A stretch of DNA of 64,000 nt from Phoronis australis. Lineage: Eukaryota > Phoronida > Phoronidae. A program made the position numbers and the translations under genes. This document shows, in pieces, positions 32,788 through 46,336 of this stretch. Under the pieces are notes generated by a model, which saw only the letters and a program-made list of their open reading frames with translations, ran no database searches and had not been told where the DNA came from. Every line of letters begins with the position of its first letter. Within the stretch, counting starts at the first letter, position 1. The stretch lies in NCBI GenBank assembly GCA_002633005.1, contig NMRA01000542.1, positions 60,001-124,000 of the forward strand. The letters are read 5' to 3'.

Positions 32788-35700
32788 ATAAATAAAATAA
32801 TGTTTTTGAAATGGCGATGGTGTATCCCACATCATTTTCAAAACAACCACAGACCAGACCCTGACGGAGTCTAATCTTTGATTGTGACCCAGATTCACAC
32901 TCAAAACGCGGATAAATACAAAGAAATTCAAATGGCTGGGTAATCCGGGACGGCCCTATATTACCCTACTCCACACAACATAAGCGGCAAGGCACCAGAC
33001 ACAAGAGACTACTAGCAGTGCGAAATCTTGGCTTATGGAACGTAAATAACGATTTTACATTACACTATATCTCGTTTAGTTCCACGTATTACAGGGGTTT
33101 CCATAAATCCAGATACCAGTCTAGCCCATAATTGTTAACTGTTTCCACATTGTTTGTCCCGTATCACGACTCTCACCCCAACCACAAGCACCCTCGCGAT
33201 CAAAAAGCTGTGGTCCTCATTTATGTGACACCATAAGTGTTTGTCCGTTAGGAGCGCAGTGGCCTCACAGTTTCAATGGTATATGGGGGTCCACATATTT
33301 CTTCAAAAGTGTGGAAACAATCCTTCTTATCTGTTCTGTATCGATATCTTCTTGATATCTTTTCTGTCCGAATCAACGTCATTGCTCGGTCGTGATCTAG
33401 TAAATGTAATCAATAGGCCCGTCCCGGATTACACGGCGATAGAACTCTCCTTTGTCCCGGAGATAAGAATGTGCGTGACCTAGTTTTAGAAATCAGGCAC
33501 ATTCGCGTGTCTCTCATTGATGTCGGGAAGGCGACGAATTTCATATCACGCATTCACGGGTATTTGTCCTGTTCATCAAAGTTTCTCACGTCGGAGATAC
33601 AGCGCACAGCACCGCAGTAACGACTTCGTTGGCATTGAAAGGACGAAAAGAGTAATGCAACCGAGAAAAAAAAACAAGTAAAGAATCAGACAACAACAAA
33701 TAACATGTGAAACTAAGGTGGCACGAAAACGAGTCGCCAAATGTGCCTGACTGATGTTTACGGAATTGTGGGTAACTACAGCGAGGTTCGAGAGTCGCTG
33801 TGTAATCCAGGACGTCTCTATTTAAATAGATATTTATCACTTTCCAGAAGTCGAATCAAACCTATTCATTTCAAACTAATCATTTTCCATAAATCGATCG
33901 GGATGAATTATGGTTATGTGAGATATCATTCACAAGTATGTGTATTAAATCAAATATCAACAAACCTATAGATCTTAATTAGGTAAAAGTATACATACCA
34001 ATCTGTCATTGATTGGGTCACGTGACCATGTTGTACATTCATAACAAAGCAATGCTGTTATCGTTCTTAAATTATCATTTCGTTTTTCTGTTATGCAACT
34101 CTGTCTGTTTTCTCAAGGAGTCCGTTCAAGTCCTATTTTTGAATACCCCATATGCAAAAGTGAAACATTTTAAAAACAACTCATCACATTTGGAGAACAG
34201 TGTTGAATGTGAAAGTTCCATTTGAACGTGAGCAGTCCTTTCTGAAACAGGATACAATTATTGGACATGTTTGTAGGGTCCTGCGTAACCTTGACGGTCA
34301 TCTGATTGACACTTGAACGGCGCATGTGGGGTTCTCTTTGTTTCTACCATGGGAACAAATTACTTTTCTTCAGATATTTATTATCATTGTTAAACAAATA
34401 CAAAAACAAACAAACATAAAGTAAACAGCAATTAATTTTTTAGCATTATAGTACTCATAAGTATATGTAACAAACTTGTGAATATTAGGTATAATATTTT
34501 TGTGACATTACAAATTACTTGATTAATGATATAGGACCTTTTATATTCCATATTGATTTTATCAGAAAGAAGGCGATTGGCAGTCAGAATTGGCGATTTG
34601 TAGTAAAATCGTAAAAACACAACATATTTGATACTTTCGTAACTCTTGTCAAACCTAATAAGTTTAAAAGGTCTATCCTATCCAACTATAATCCTAAAAA
34701 CCGCGTTTGTCGGATGAAAAGCCTACAATGTCCCTTTGAATTTCAGGCTCCGAATGAAATCACTTAAGAACGTACAACTTATAGTGCAATATGGGTTTTT
34801 AAACTTTTAAAAAAGTTTACTCAGTGTTAAGTATTAAACGTCTTTTCAGTGGCGGATTCTCTGTACCAACTTGTACCGGACAGGACGCACTGAAGAGCGG
34901 GTTCTTCCGGCCTATACTAAGTTTTTGATTTGATTTCCTATCTGGATTAAGATCTCTCTGAATTCATTTGCAATAAAGAACTCTAACACGGAGGAGACGT
35001 TTTCAATCGCATCAGTTTAAAGAAACGATTCAGGCTGAGAAGCCCACTGATTTGAAACCCTCTTAAGCTACATATTTTGAAGAATATGAGAATTCACACA
35101 CAAATATGCTATGGGTGACTATTTCACATGAGCTCCTTTTAACCTGATTAATTGTATAGTGTTGTTCGTGCTGACTCTACAACGGTTGTTTACTCTTTTA
35201 AAAAATTCCTCATCGTCACATCCCGGGATAAAAAATGAAGTGATGGCCGAGAAATTACCTAAATTGACTTTGATTGTTGCGAAATAAAATACGAAACAGG
35301 GTAACAATTGCGAAAATTGCCCTTAGGTTGATTTACACACAGTTATTTGAATTACTAATTGACATTAGTTGTAAGTATATGTGTTAGAGTTGGATCAAGT
35401 CTACATTGAGGTGGTCTACTCAGCGCATGTCCAAAACGCGCCACCGCTTTTTAAGCCGTGAGTCTTGAGACATGATTAATTAAAACATCATCGGCGCATT
35501 ACCAGAATGTCAAATGTGATATAGATTAGTAGACATTAATGTACATTTAATGAAATCAACTCGCCTGTCGACGTGAATAAATCCCCATAACAGCTTTCCC
35601 AAGGTTGCTTATTAGTACTTTTCCACCATTTTTACGTGACGTTGGGGCAGACGACGACAGGACAACGTTTAGAGAGGACACCGCGTGTTGCCGGCACAGG

Positions 35701-37024
35701 AAACATTTTATCCGTTTATTGAGATTGGTGAATCGAAGTAATTGTCAGTTGTTGTCACCGAAGGTTGTCAGTTGCAGTTTCGTTCGTGACGGACTTTTGC
35801 TGTTTGCATTTGTACTCGCCGTGCTAACATGAACAAATAACCAGGGGAGTGTTGTTCACCGTCGTGGCATGAACCCGGGCCACAACGGATTTCGGCGTGT
35901 CTTTTAAACCTTAGCCTAACAGTAGATATTGAATCATGTTCACTTGGATATCTAATTCATACCCTTTTTGGAACGCGTCTGAAAACACCTGGCAATCCAT
36001 CCTTTCCACATCGGCAAGCGACCAACGCTGTATACGTCGCTGTTAATGGAATCTTGTCTGGTTTTGTAGCTCTGCAGAGGTACAGGGGTGCAACGGCAGA
36101 GTGAAAAAATCCAATTTATTTTCTTTTTCAAAACGAAACTTAAGTTAAAGTGCTTAAAGCCACTATTTACCTTGGTTTGGCAAGTGACGTCATTAAACCT
36201 TGCTGTATAGCACAGCATATAACAACCGTGAATGTATTTAGCGCATTTCTGCCTTGTCCACCAACACGCGAGTTTCTTGTACAATTTTATACCATGTCCG
36301 CGCTTCTACGATGTACCGTGGAAAAGTGAAAAGGGACACAGCGTGGTCAAATAGAAAGTTGTCACTACCACTACACACGAGACACTTCGCAGGTAAATCA
36401 CGGGAAAATCAGCAACAATATCGTAACTCGACATCAGTCATTTAACATATCGTCAGTGTAGTGATTGGGGTGTTCTAATTTGACACGTGATCGATTGGTG
36501 GGGTTGTTTTATGGTGTTTTTGATACGAAATTAATGATTTCAAGCATTTTAAAAACCTGATGATACAGAACAGTCTTCCTCCCTGACGAACCTTGTGAAC
36601 GTTCTCAGTGACTGCATTCTTTTCTCACAAACAAAATAACTTTTTCATGAGAAACATTCTTGTTTCTTTTATCATGAACCACATCATAATGCCCTACACT
36701 GAGAAGCGTAGAGTTCTGTGCAAACGACAGAACACCAATAAACGTGTATCACGGGTTGATTAACGAAGATGAAATAGAAGTCAACATGTCGGACGAATCG
36801 GGCAGTGTCACTGGGCACATTTTTACTGATATGTAACCGTTTCAAGGAATCGGCCATCAGTAGAGACTTTTTAAACAGAAAGCCTCCATAGAGATCTTTC
36901 GGAAATAAGTGGAGTTACGTGTTTTTTTGGAAACTTGTAGTGCCCCCCCGCACTCCTGTCATTCAGCCAACGTGGTTGTAGTATAATTGTTAGTTTAAAA
37001 GCAATGTTTTATTCTTGACAGCTT

Positions 37025-37088
37025 GGCTTCTATAATAAATGGCTTCTATAATAAATGACTTCTATAATAAGTAGCTTGCATAATAAAA
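37025..37088. repeat. 16-bp tandem repeat, four units, rich in AATAAA
   Basis: Four 16-bp units start at 37025, 37041, 37057 and 37073 with core cttctataataaa; three of them contain AATAAA on the plus strand. Confidence 0.88.
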
Positions 37089-38671
37089 GACTGGCGACGC
37101 TGCAGTTGAAGAGGGGTCAATTTTAACGGTCTTCTTAAAAATGACAAAAATTTGACAAAATGTCACATTTCCATACATACTAAACATGCAAAACGATCCC
37201 GAAAGATCTCCTTCTATGGGGGCTTTTCGGAAACTTAATTTCTGAAAAAGATCACGGCGTAGTTGGTCGACCAACTCTGCCTTCTGGGGCAGGGCTGGTG
37301 ACTCTCATGGGGGTTTCTCTTCTGACTCCTTTTGATCCCGCTTTTCTCTAGCTTGCAATGAACGCCATTTCAATCCTAATACATTTCAATTTACTTGACC
37401 ACATGATAAAAATCGTCAGTTGGCAGACATGTTGTACTTTACTGCAAAGGTCACAATTTTTGGTCACGTGACCCACAATTTCGATATTTAGAACAAAAAA
37501 GAAAGGAAGGTATTTGCAATGCATTTAAAATCAATCTGTTATTGCCGGGTACCTTATTTTATCGACCAAATAAAATACAAGTTTTTAAATTATTTCAATT
37601 AAAGCCTTTATAGACAATACCAAGTTGCTACTATCACGAATCACCCAATGATCGGTTCACCAGCTATCAAGCAGGGATCCGAGGGATAAACGCTAACTTC
37701 ATGAATAATCTGAAAATTTGTGTAGGCCTACCCAAACAACTCTCAGCCTTCACGTACTAGTGACATCTATGTATTATCAAGTGCTGACATCACTGATCAC
37801 TCCTGGAATGGGCTGACCAGCGAAGCCGAGATTCGTGGGTTAAAATCTAATTTCGAAAGTAAACTGAAAGTCTATGGGATCAAACAACAATGCAAGATTC
37901 ACATACTAGTCGCATAGAATTATCAAGAGCTGTTTAAACCATGTGAGTAATATGCATCTTGTTGTCATAGCGCAATGAAAAAATCGACTTGCTTACTCTG
38001 TCTAGTTCTCCCACATGCGATAGCACACGTGTTACGCATGCTCAACACGAAACCGTGGAATCTTTTTCGTTCTCAAGTTTTCCATACCTTCGCATACGTG
38101 TATGCCAACCTCAGCTAGCCGTATAACTTTCAAAAAGGAGAATTCAGTCGAATGCGACGGGGTACCCAAGTGATAACACTACCGTAGTGTTGATATAAAC
38201 ATCACGACTCGGTAGACCATGAGTTGAGATTGACATTTGCGTACTTTTGAGACGTGTTAGCTGTCTGAAGCCATTGGTGTTATTGTTGAACTTCGCACAT
38301 GCGTAGATAATTCGTGAATAAGAAAATACCACAGGTCAGTGTTCCGGGTGGTTAAATGGGTGAGACAACTTCGGTATCGAATGATTCCGACAATGAGAAT
38401 AAAGGCGAAGAACGCAAATCTGGTCGACAGCGTTCAGGAGAATGAACAATTTATTCTGATCGAAAAATCCGGTGTCATTGTCAACCACTAGGCCCTACTA
38501 TGAGTAAGACGCACAGTTTTGCAATTGGTTTCTTGTGACGTATTGAGAAATCACGAGGCAAATTTCCAGCGAGATTTGAAAATTTTGATAGTCATAAATC
38601 GCTGCTAAATTTTGACTATCACGCCGTCCGAAATGCAGTAAACAGTTAGCTTCTACATTTTAACCTCAAAG

Positions 38672-38710
38672 TGACAATTATGATAATTATGATAATTATG
38701 ACAATTATGA
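38672..38710. repeat. 10-bp microsatellite
   Basis: Four tandem copies of tgayaattat. Confidence 0.88.
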
Positions 38711-41700
38711 TCGTGCAATCACTAGTGGCAGTTTTAAACGTTCCCAAAAATGCATAATTTCGATCCTTTAAGGCCACGGCATTTTGGAATGATGTATTCA
38801 TGTAGCTTCTTTGTTGGCAGCACCTTTGGAGTTGTGATAGTTAAACACGAATACTGAGGAGAGAGATGTGCGAAAATTATGAAAATACCCCCGGTGGGTG
38901 ATAGAGCGATAAGTGCGAGACAGTTTTCATACATTAGGGTCTATAAACAGTGGTGGTCCAAATAGCTTTGGTAATTTTAAAATAAATCCATAATTTGTAA
39001 AACGGTTACCACGAAATCGACTTTTGGACTTTACCTAACATATTCGTTTTCACGTCAGTTTAAATCAGCTTATGGACAACACACAAAACGCATTCTAGTG
39101 TTTCTTATCAATTTTAATCACGAGTAAGAACAACTTACTCCCACTTCATGACGTAGTTATGTTATGTTCGTAACTTATGCAGATCTGATATGCACTGGCG
39201 GCCACTCGCCTCATGTGAGTTGAGCGATGTCGCCGGTGCTTTCATACATGTATGAACTAGTCAAACCACGTTCCGCCCTGCACCGGTATGAGTTATCGAC
39301 ATATCAAGTAACGAAATATTTCTGCTCATTAATTTATTGTAATAAAACAATTAGATTACACGCTGCAAATGGACACATGACCATGTCGCTCTCGTACGTT
39401 ATAGGAGAAAAACTGTGGCATGCCAGGTTTTACCGCCAGAACGTGCGTCTCCATCTCCGCTGGAACACGTAATGAACGGGTTGATAGTCGCTTTATGGTA
39501 ACTACAGGTGGCCCGTTAGTTGTGATTTTTAATTACGGAGAGTCTGCTACTATACTCTCGGGAAACCGAGTTAATCTGGACGTTGACGAGTTTCGAATAG
39601 TTCGCAGAATCTACATGTAGACAGGTATGGGTTTTTAATTTACGACTTACTGATGGAACTCATCGTGCCGCTGTTGCTAAATCTCAACGACAAAAATTGC
39701 TTTTTACTTCTTAACCACCTGATTAACTCTGGCTTGAAGTTGAAATTGGTGATGTACAGGACAAGACGGTGAGTTCGTACACAGTACATAACGTATGTTT
39801 CTGCACAGAGCTCAGTGTAGACAGTCTAGAGCAGATGAGACAAACATCTGTTAAACACCTACGTGACTATATATTGTGTCGGATTGCAACAATTTGAATA
39901 TAAATCCAAAAGTACGCATGAACCTCTAATCTTTCGTTGCATTGCCATTCACATGAACATTGTCTTAGAGTTGTTTATTTAACCAATCACGCTACATGAA
40001 TCGAGTATAAATTTCAAAGTTTACTAGAGGTGTGTCATTGGACAAATTTTGAGTCAAGTTGCATACGCAAAACGTAGAGAGAGTGGTGTACGGAGATGAA
40101 GTATTATCCCACGAGTCATAATTCCGCGTGTCGACTGACACCGAATTTATCCCATACGCTTCGAATTCTTAAGTTTCTATCATTTTTCGGCAGATTTTTT
40201 AAATACTTCACCCAGACTGTTCACGTGGCGGATCACATCTTATATGTATGTAGGACTATTTGCGCGTTAGGTTACAAGTTTTCTCTAGTAAAATAAACAT
40301 GTAACGTAACGATTTATTACTTGAAAAGAGATAACAAAGACGAAAACAACGGTAATTGTGCAACGAACTTGTAACATTTCCTGAAAATAATTAAGTAACA
40401 ACAATATTTAACATTGTAGTTACGGAGGAATCGGCGCCTGAGTTGTAGACGACAGAGGTGTTATATAATTAACAAATTTATACCAGATGTTACGTTTGGT
40501 ACCTGATTGCATGTTGAGTGTTATTTATACTGGTGCAATTTTATTACTTTAAATTTTTTTAAAGAAAGTTTGATGATCGAACTGGCTAACGACGTCGAGT
40601 CGACATTGACCTACCATTTGAACTTTCCATGTCACAGGGCACTGTTAAAGTAGTCCCGGGAGTGCATATACGGAAAACAATATCACATGGCCGTATTGCA
40701 CTCAACTTATTCAACTCGTATGGAATGAGGAGACTAGACCCCGCGCCCTAAACTCCAACTTTTGCCTTGCGTAATAAATGGATGATTGATCATTGATATA
40801 ATAAAAGTATTTTTGACTTTTGTCCTTTTAAGTGACACAATCAGTTTTGTGACAGAAAATCACATTTTGAGGCCTTATATACTGACATTTTGAAGTTATT
40901 AGCTTTGAACAAAGTTAAAAAACATCAAATCTGTTTTGTATTTTTGTAACTTTGTAATAAAATTGCTGGTCTTTAAGAAAGTCTTCCAGTCAAAGTTACT
41001 TGACATCGAGGCGATATCCTAAATCCCGTCAGCTGATTCGTTGATGGGTACCGATAAAATGTCCAAAATAACATTCCGGGAAAAACGAGCTAGCAACTAG
41101 AAAGGCCGTGGTGTAACAGTCGGGCAGCCAGGTTGAGGGTCATTGTGGTTGCAGATTTTGTGAAAATAGAAGCCATGAAAACACGTGTACGTAAGAAAAT
41201 TGAAGTATTTTGAAGAAATGACTCCGAAAAAATTGTTGAAGTGTGGTCTGAGATAAATTTGTGTAATTCTGTTGAACTTTGTTGTCGCCTATTATGCCAC
41301 TTTAAGTCTGATGCTCCATCGTCTGTCCGAGATAATAAGTTTGGATTTAGTTCAATTGACGTCATAAAACAGATCTCAATTAATTTCTTAAACAGGTTTA
41401 AAGATATTTCTGGACTTGGAGACTAACGATCAGCTAGTCGGTTGAAGATAACTTATTGAACATATCTGAAGCACCAACGAACTACCATTTCTTCTCAAGA
41501 ACACTGGTGATACGGTCAAGGAACAGTTTAACACCAATTTAAGAACGGGTTCAACAAGATAACTGTCAATCGTAGCAAACGGGACGACTTATGCGAAGCG
41601 AGTTTTACTACGTCTTAATATCTTTTGATGCGAGAGCAAGTACGTGCTTGATTTTCGAAATGATTGTGCGTACTTTGAAGGTTGGTGAGTGAACTGTTAT

Positions 41701-43146
41701 GTTTCCGTGACAATTTTTAAGAAAAAACGTAGTTTCGACACGACGAATAAAAACATTGAAATATTGACAGTGATTGTTCTTTTTGTATAAAAACATTGAT
41801 TCCCCACAAGTCTCTCGGAGATCTTTGGTACCAGCAAAATGTAAAAAACGGAACAGTATTCATGCCCATTGTTGGGTTCAAAAGTTGCCAAAGCATCGTT
41901 CGGAGAGTTATGAAAACTTAAATTTTGCAAACTACTAATGTCGCATTGTGTTGCTGTGGGGTCTGTTTCTTAAAAAACGGTTTGAGACATGCACTGTAGA
42001 ACAGCAACTTGGTCTTCCGCTCCCAATTCACAATTACCGAATAACGGTTTAATCAGGAAATTCTGAGTACAGAACAGGCCAGAGATAATTCATAAAAATT
42101 ATCTCAGCAACTGACAGTTCGGCAAAAAAACAACGGTGGTTTTGGTCTTTACCCTGATTAAGAGACTTGCGCTCAATGACCAATTTCATTTGAGCCGCGG
42201 CACCCAGCCTCGTCCCCTAGCCTCAAGATGGCGCTGATCGCCGGTTCAGCCATTTTGAGACTTGGGCTAGTGGAAATTGTTAATTTCATAAATGCTTGTA
42301 AAGCATGACATGAAATTTGGATTTAATGAGTAAGAACGAAGTAGTAATACTAACTACAATCTGCGGCGCCAGAATGCTTCCGCGATAGTCATTCAAAGAC
42401 AGAAATTGCGCACGCATCCTTCGACTGGTGCGCAAGCATTCTGGTGAGCAGAATGCAATTATTAAAACTATCGGTAGGCCTACTTCCGTTTTTGTGAAAT
42501 GAAATTGTTAATTTCATAAATGCTTGTCAGGCATGGCATGAAATTTTGATTTCATGAGTAAGAACGAGTCGGAGAACTCCTGAATAGAGGCTGTGCTACC
42601 ACTGTCACCCTGATCAGTCACAGGCCTCAGTCAGTGCATGGGCGCTGGGTTCTCGACGGGAACCACCGTCAACAGACTGAATGTCGGAGTCTGATCACAG
42701 GCCCACAACGTCATCTGGGTCTGCGCCCTGATCATGCGTGGACATTGAAGGGGATTCACTACAACCAGACCCAACGCCGTGTGCGGATAGATAGTTGTGC
42801 CAGGCACGGATAAATCGTCACCTAGTGTCAGCATCAAATACACTTGCGTTCCGCTTCACTAGCTGCCACAATGACCCCACAAAGGTGGGTGGATGAATTT
42901 AGAATAGGAATTTTAGGATTTCAATTCCAGACAAATATGTTGACATCTGTTTGGAAAATATTCGGCAAACTGAAGAAGGATGTGTGCGCAATTTCCGTTT
43001 TTGAATGATTAGTGCGCAGGCATTCTGGCGCCCGGAATGCAATTATTATAACTACTTCTGTTCTTACGAAGTGAAATCAATGTGACGGAATTCTGCACAT
43101 TTTTACGGAAATCGTAATAAAAAGTTATGTCAACTTTAATTATTGT

Positions 43147-43232
43147 AATTTGCCCGGGGTACGCCACGAGCTATGTTGCAGAGTAAAACAAGAGGAGGAT
43201 TGCGAATAAAGTCATTTATTATGACGTAAATA
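43147..43232 (+). repeat. 86-bp direct repeat, left copy
   Basis: Contains ggggtacgccacgagctatg and gaggaggattgcgaata; it recurs 568 bp downstream with about four differences. Confidence 0.9.
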
Positions 43233-43714
43233 GATAAAATTAACTAAGACTCTGTAAGATGGGCATGGACAAAACGCCCACCGGCGTGTACAATGAATAG
43301 CCATGAAAGAGGGAACAAAACAAAAGAACTGCCTGAAGGGCTTAAAGGAAAAGTACAGAACATGAACACAAAAATTGAAAACACCTAACAGGAAATGTAT
43401 ATGAGAAAAGAGAAAGTGGAACCGATACCCGGGATGGGGGGTGGGGAAAAATGCAGAGAACGAACGTAGGTCTTGTAGACGACGAGGTAGGTGGCTGAAT
43501 GAGAGAGACCACGTTGAACTGAACAAAGGAAATATGGATGACCAATCAGGTGTCGCGTAGAGAAATGTATGAATACAAAAGTAGGCCATTGAGGCTATAA
43601 ATAGAGATGAGTAATACAAAATAAACCCTAAGGGTTGGTATCAAATAAAGAGACAAATGTCAAAATAATGACGATAAATGCATTTAACAAGTTAAATTTA
43701 ATTTATCGTAGTCT

Positions 43715-43801
43715 AATTTGCCCTGGGGTACGCCACGAGCTATGTTGCAGAGTAAAACAAGAGGAGGATTGCGAATAATGTCATTTATTATGACGTAAAT
43801 A
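43715..43801 (+). repeat. 86-bp direct repeat, right copy
   Basis: Near-identical to 43147-43232. The roughly 480 bp between the copies are purine-rich on the plus strand, and the minus-strand open frame of 135 codons there is a consequence of that composition. The pair may be relic short terminal repeats or a simple duplication. Confidence 0.9.
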
Positions 43802-44672
43802 CTTTAAAAATTTCTGCAGTATAATACAAAAATCAAAACTAACGGTATATATATGCAGCAATTCAGATCTAAATTATTGCAAAAATGATGTATTTTAATT
43901 CGGAAACATTAATTTCAATGGTATTATCAATAAAAGAGAATCGAAAATAAGTACACGAACAACCTTTATTTCAAACAATAACCAAAACAATGCCTTCTGC
44001 TTCAAGAATGGCAACAAGAATCATTGCGTAGAATGTGTTTACCCTAACCAAGGGTCAAAGGCCACAGTAGAGGCCTGCGTAGCTCCCCCTCAAATGAAGA
44101 AAATGGGGTGGGTCGAGTTTGGCAGCAGTTTTGTGCTCTTGTCTACTAGGATACGGAAGTTCCGCCATTTTGAGAGCACATTTCTTTTGAGTTTGGAATT
44201 CTTGACGTGAATCTAGATACTCTTCAGAGAAGTGGAAATTGTCAAAAGTCTGGTTGTTAATGACATATTTTAACCTAAATTTTTGGAATCTAGAGTGAAC
44301 GAGCGTTCGAATGATGGTCTCATTTCTTGCACCTGGGCAGTAATGAATTTGCGATTTTAGTTAAAATTGGCCAAATTCGCACTTTTTGGTTATTTTTGGC
44401 ATCTCGATTTTTATTCACGGTGGATGTAGCCAGGTAAAAGGACATGGCTTTGTTGAATTTCTCCATTTTTTAGAAACTCCATAGAGTGTACTTTCTGCCA
44501 GTTATGCCTTTTTCCAAGTGTCAGCGAAAGTTGTGCAAACAAGAGTTTTGATTAACCCAGACCAGTGATAAGGTCAAAATCAGCCATTGGCACTGTGTTT
44601 TTGGTCCAAGCCTCAAATGGCTAAACCGATCAGCGCCATCTTGAGGCTTGGGGACGAGGCTGCCGCGGCTCA

Positions 44673-46038
44673 GTGTTTGTGAAAAGTTGCACGAAGGCAC
44701 GAGCAACGTTTGAAAGTCAGTGATTTGCCAAGCGATGTATGAAACAATCCCACGTCATTTTGCTCGTCTCATCTGGATTTTATTTTTTGAGAAAGTGAGA
44801 AACTAAAAACAAGTCGCCAGTGACCCGAATTTCAAAATAGACCAGAACCATCTACGTCATTTTAGTCTGATATATGTTTATTCTCAGAGACTTTACAGAG
44901 TAATGCAACGAATGAAGAGTTGTCAACGTATTTTGGGAGCCACTGACCGGTTGTTCGAAACAGACCCAATAGGGACTCAACTATGTTCCCCAAATTTCTA
45001 GTACAAACTTTGTGGAAACACGGATTTCCCTTTTTCCATTATTTTTCGTTGCTACGTCAAGTTTAAGCTTTGATTCACAATGATGCTCTGCGGTGAATAT
45101 TATTAAAAGTAAACAGGAATCTTTTGGTTGTTATTTATTTTTATAGAACTAGACTCCGTTTTCACATATATTATTACAAAAAAATATTCCATGTATTTGT
45201 TCTCAGAAAGATATGTTTGATTCCACCGAGGCATTTCAGTCTCATTAAACCAATTTCACAAAAATCCTTACTGTGGTAGGATTCTTTTTCCCTTACCAAC
45301 CAGAACATCGAAACCATGAAGGATACAAGAAAACGATTCATTTTACTGGGGTTCTCAACCCCGAAATCGAAAATGGCGCATGGGCATGTAAGCAATGGTT
45401 GTGACTTGAGTTGGTGAGGCGGGAAACATAATGATTACGGCAAGGAATATTATAATATGAGGCCGAGTTTATGAGAGTAGAAAGACAAATTCAGTTTTCG
45501 TTTCTTAGCCAGAGCTAAACAGTGCGGAATGCAGCTTTAAGACTTAGTAAATCACCTCTCCCATGGTTCAGCACACCCTTGTTTTAGAAATGGTCCGATT
45601 GGCAGTTGTCTGGTTGTACCGTGTAAATGGTCGAAATCAATAATAGGTTTTAGTCAGAATTCGAGCACATACTGGCGTATGGCAGGTTTAAATATTTGGC
45701 GATTTTGATTAGAATGACAAAATTCTAAACTTGGCAGCTGTTTAAGTGCTGGACAATTCGATGCAGTTTGTTTATATCAAAGTAGTGCTCTCCTGGAGCC
45801 TGTTTCATGGAAAATGACTTAAAATTTAAGTCACAAATTTGGTCCCGCGCTCCACGTCACAATTACTGAATAAAGGTTTACTCAAGTAATTATGAGAGCA
45901 TCAAAATCTAGAAATAATTTAGAGAAATTATCTCATTAACTGGCCAGACACCTTGCATTTTTGGTCAAATGTGACTTAAATATTTTTAATAAATAATTGT
46001 GCGGAGCGTAAGACCAAATTTGTGACTTGAGTCCTAAG
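44673..46038. other. AT-rich interval, no feature recognised
   Basis: No gene or clear repeat seen. Confidence 0.4.
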
Positions 46039-46336
46039 ACTACATGTATAGTCGTAGGCATAGAGCTGCACCTCGCCTGTTAAGATGACTAAGACTATAG
46101 TCGTAGGCATAGAGCTGCACCTCGCCTGTTAAGAAGACTAAGACTATAGTCGTAGGCATAGAGCTGCACCTCGCCTGTTAAGCTGACTAAGACTATAGTC
46201 GTAGGCATAGAGCTGCACTTCGCCTGTTAAGATGACTAAGACTATAGTCGTAGGCATAGAGCTGCACCTCGCCTGTTAAGATGACTAAGACTATAGTCGT
46301 AGGCATAGAGCTGCACCTCGCCTGTTAAGATGACTA
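46039..46336 (+). repeat. 49-bp minisatellite, six units
   Basis: Period 49, with unit landmarks (gtcgtaggcatagagctgca) at 46051, 46100, 46149, 46198, 46247 and 46296. Each unit contains the palindrome gactatagtc. Copies differ by one or two bases. Confidence 0.95.

Larger units (their letters stand above)
30271..42189. other. Large AT-rich intergenic interval, no gene recognised
   Basis: Open frames here are all short (under about 110 codons), overlap on both strands and match nothing I know. Identified structures are the inverted-end relic at 32116-32181, the ambiguous base and poly-C at 32773-32787, and small tandem repeats at 37025-37088 and 38672-38710. Distal regulatory DNA cannot be excluded. 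Confidence 0.4.
42190..44672. mobile_element. 2.5 kb composite repeat with about 70-bp inverted arms
   Basis: The left arm (42190-42270) contains gagccgcggcacccagcctc and tcaagatggcgctgatcg. The right arm (44607-44672) is its reverse complement with small indels (cgatcagcgccatcttgagg, ggctgccgcggctca). Inside are two 67-bp direct repeats (about 42274-42339 and 42501-42567), repeated caagcattctggt/ggaatgcaattatta words, and an 86-bp direct repeat (43147, 43715). No transposase is visible. It may be one non-autonomous element or a nest of several. Confidence 0.5.

Noticed and set aside
42631-42843. GC-richer stretch with open frames on both strands (42600-42790)
   Set aside because: It looked exon-like at first, but I found no convincing splice borders or known motif, and it lies inside the composite repeat.
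43212-43619. 135-codon minus-strand open frame rich in Phe, Ser and Leu
   Set aside because: The plus strand is strongly purine-rich between two direct repeats, which removes stops on the minus strand; composition explains it.
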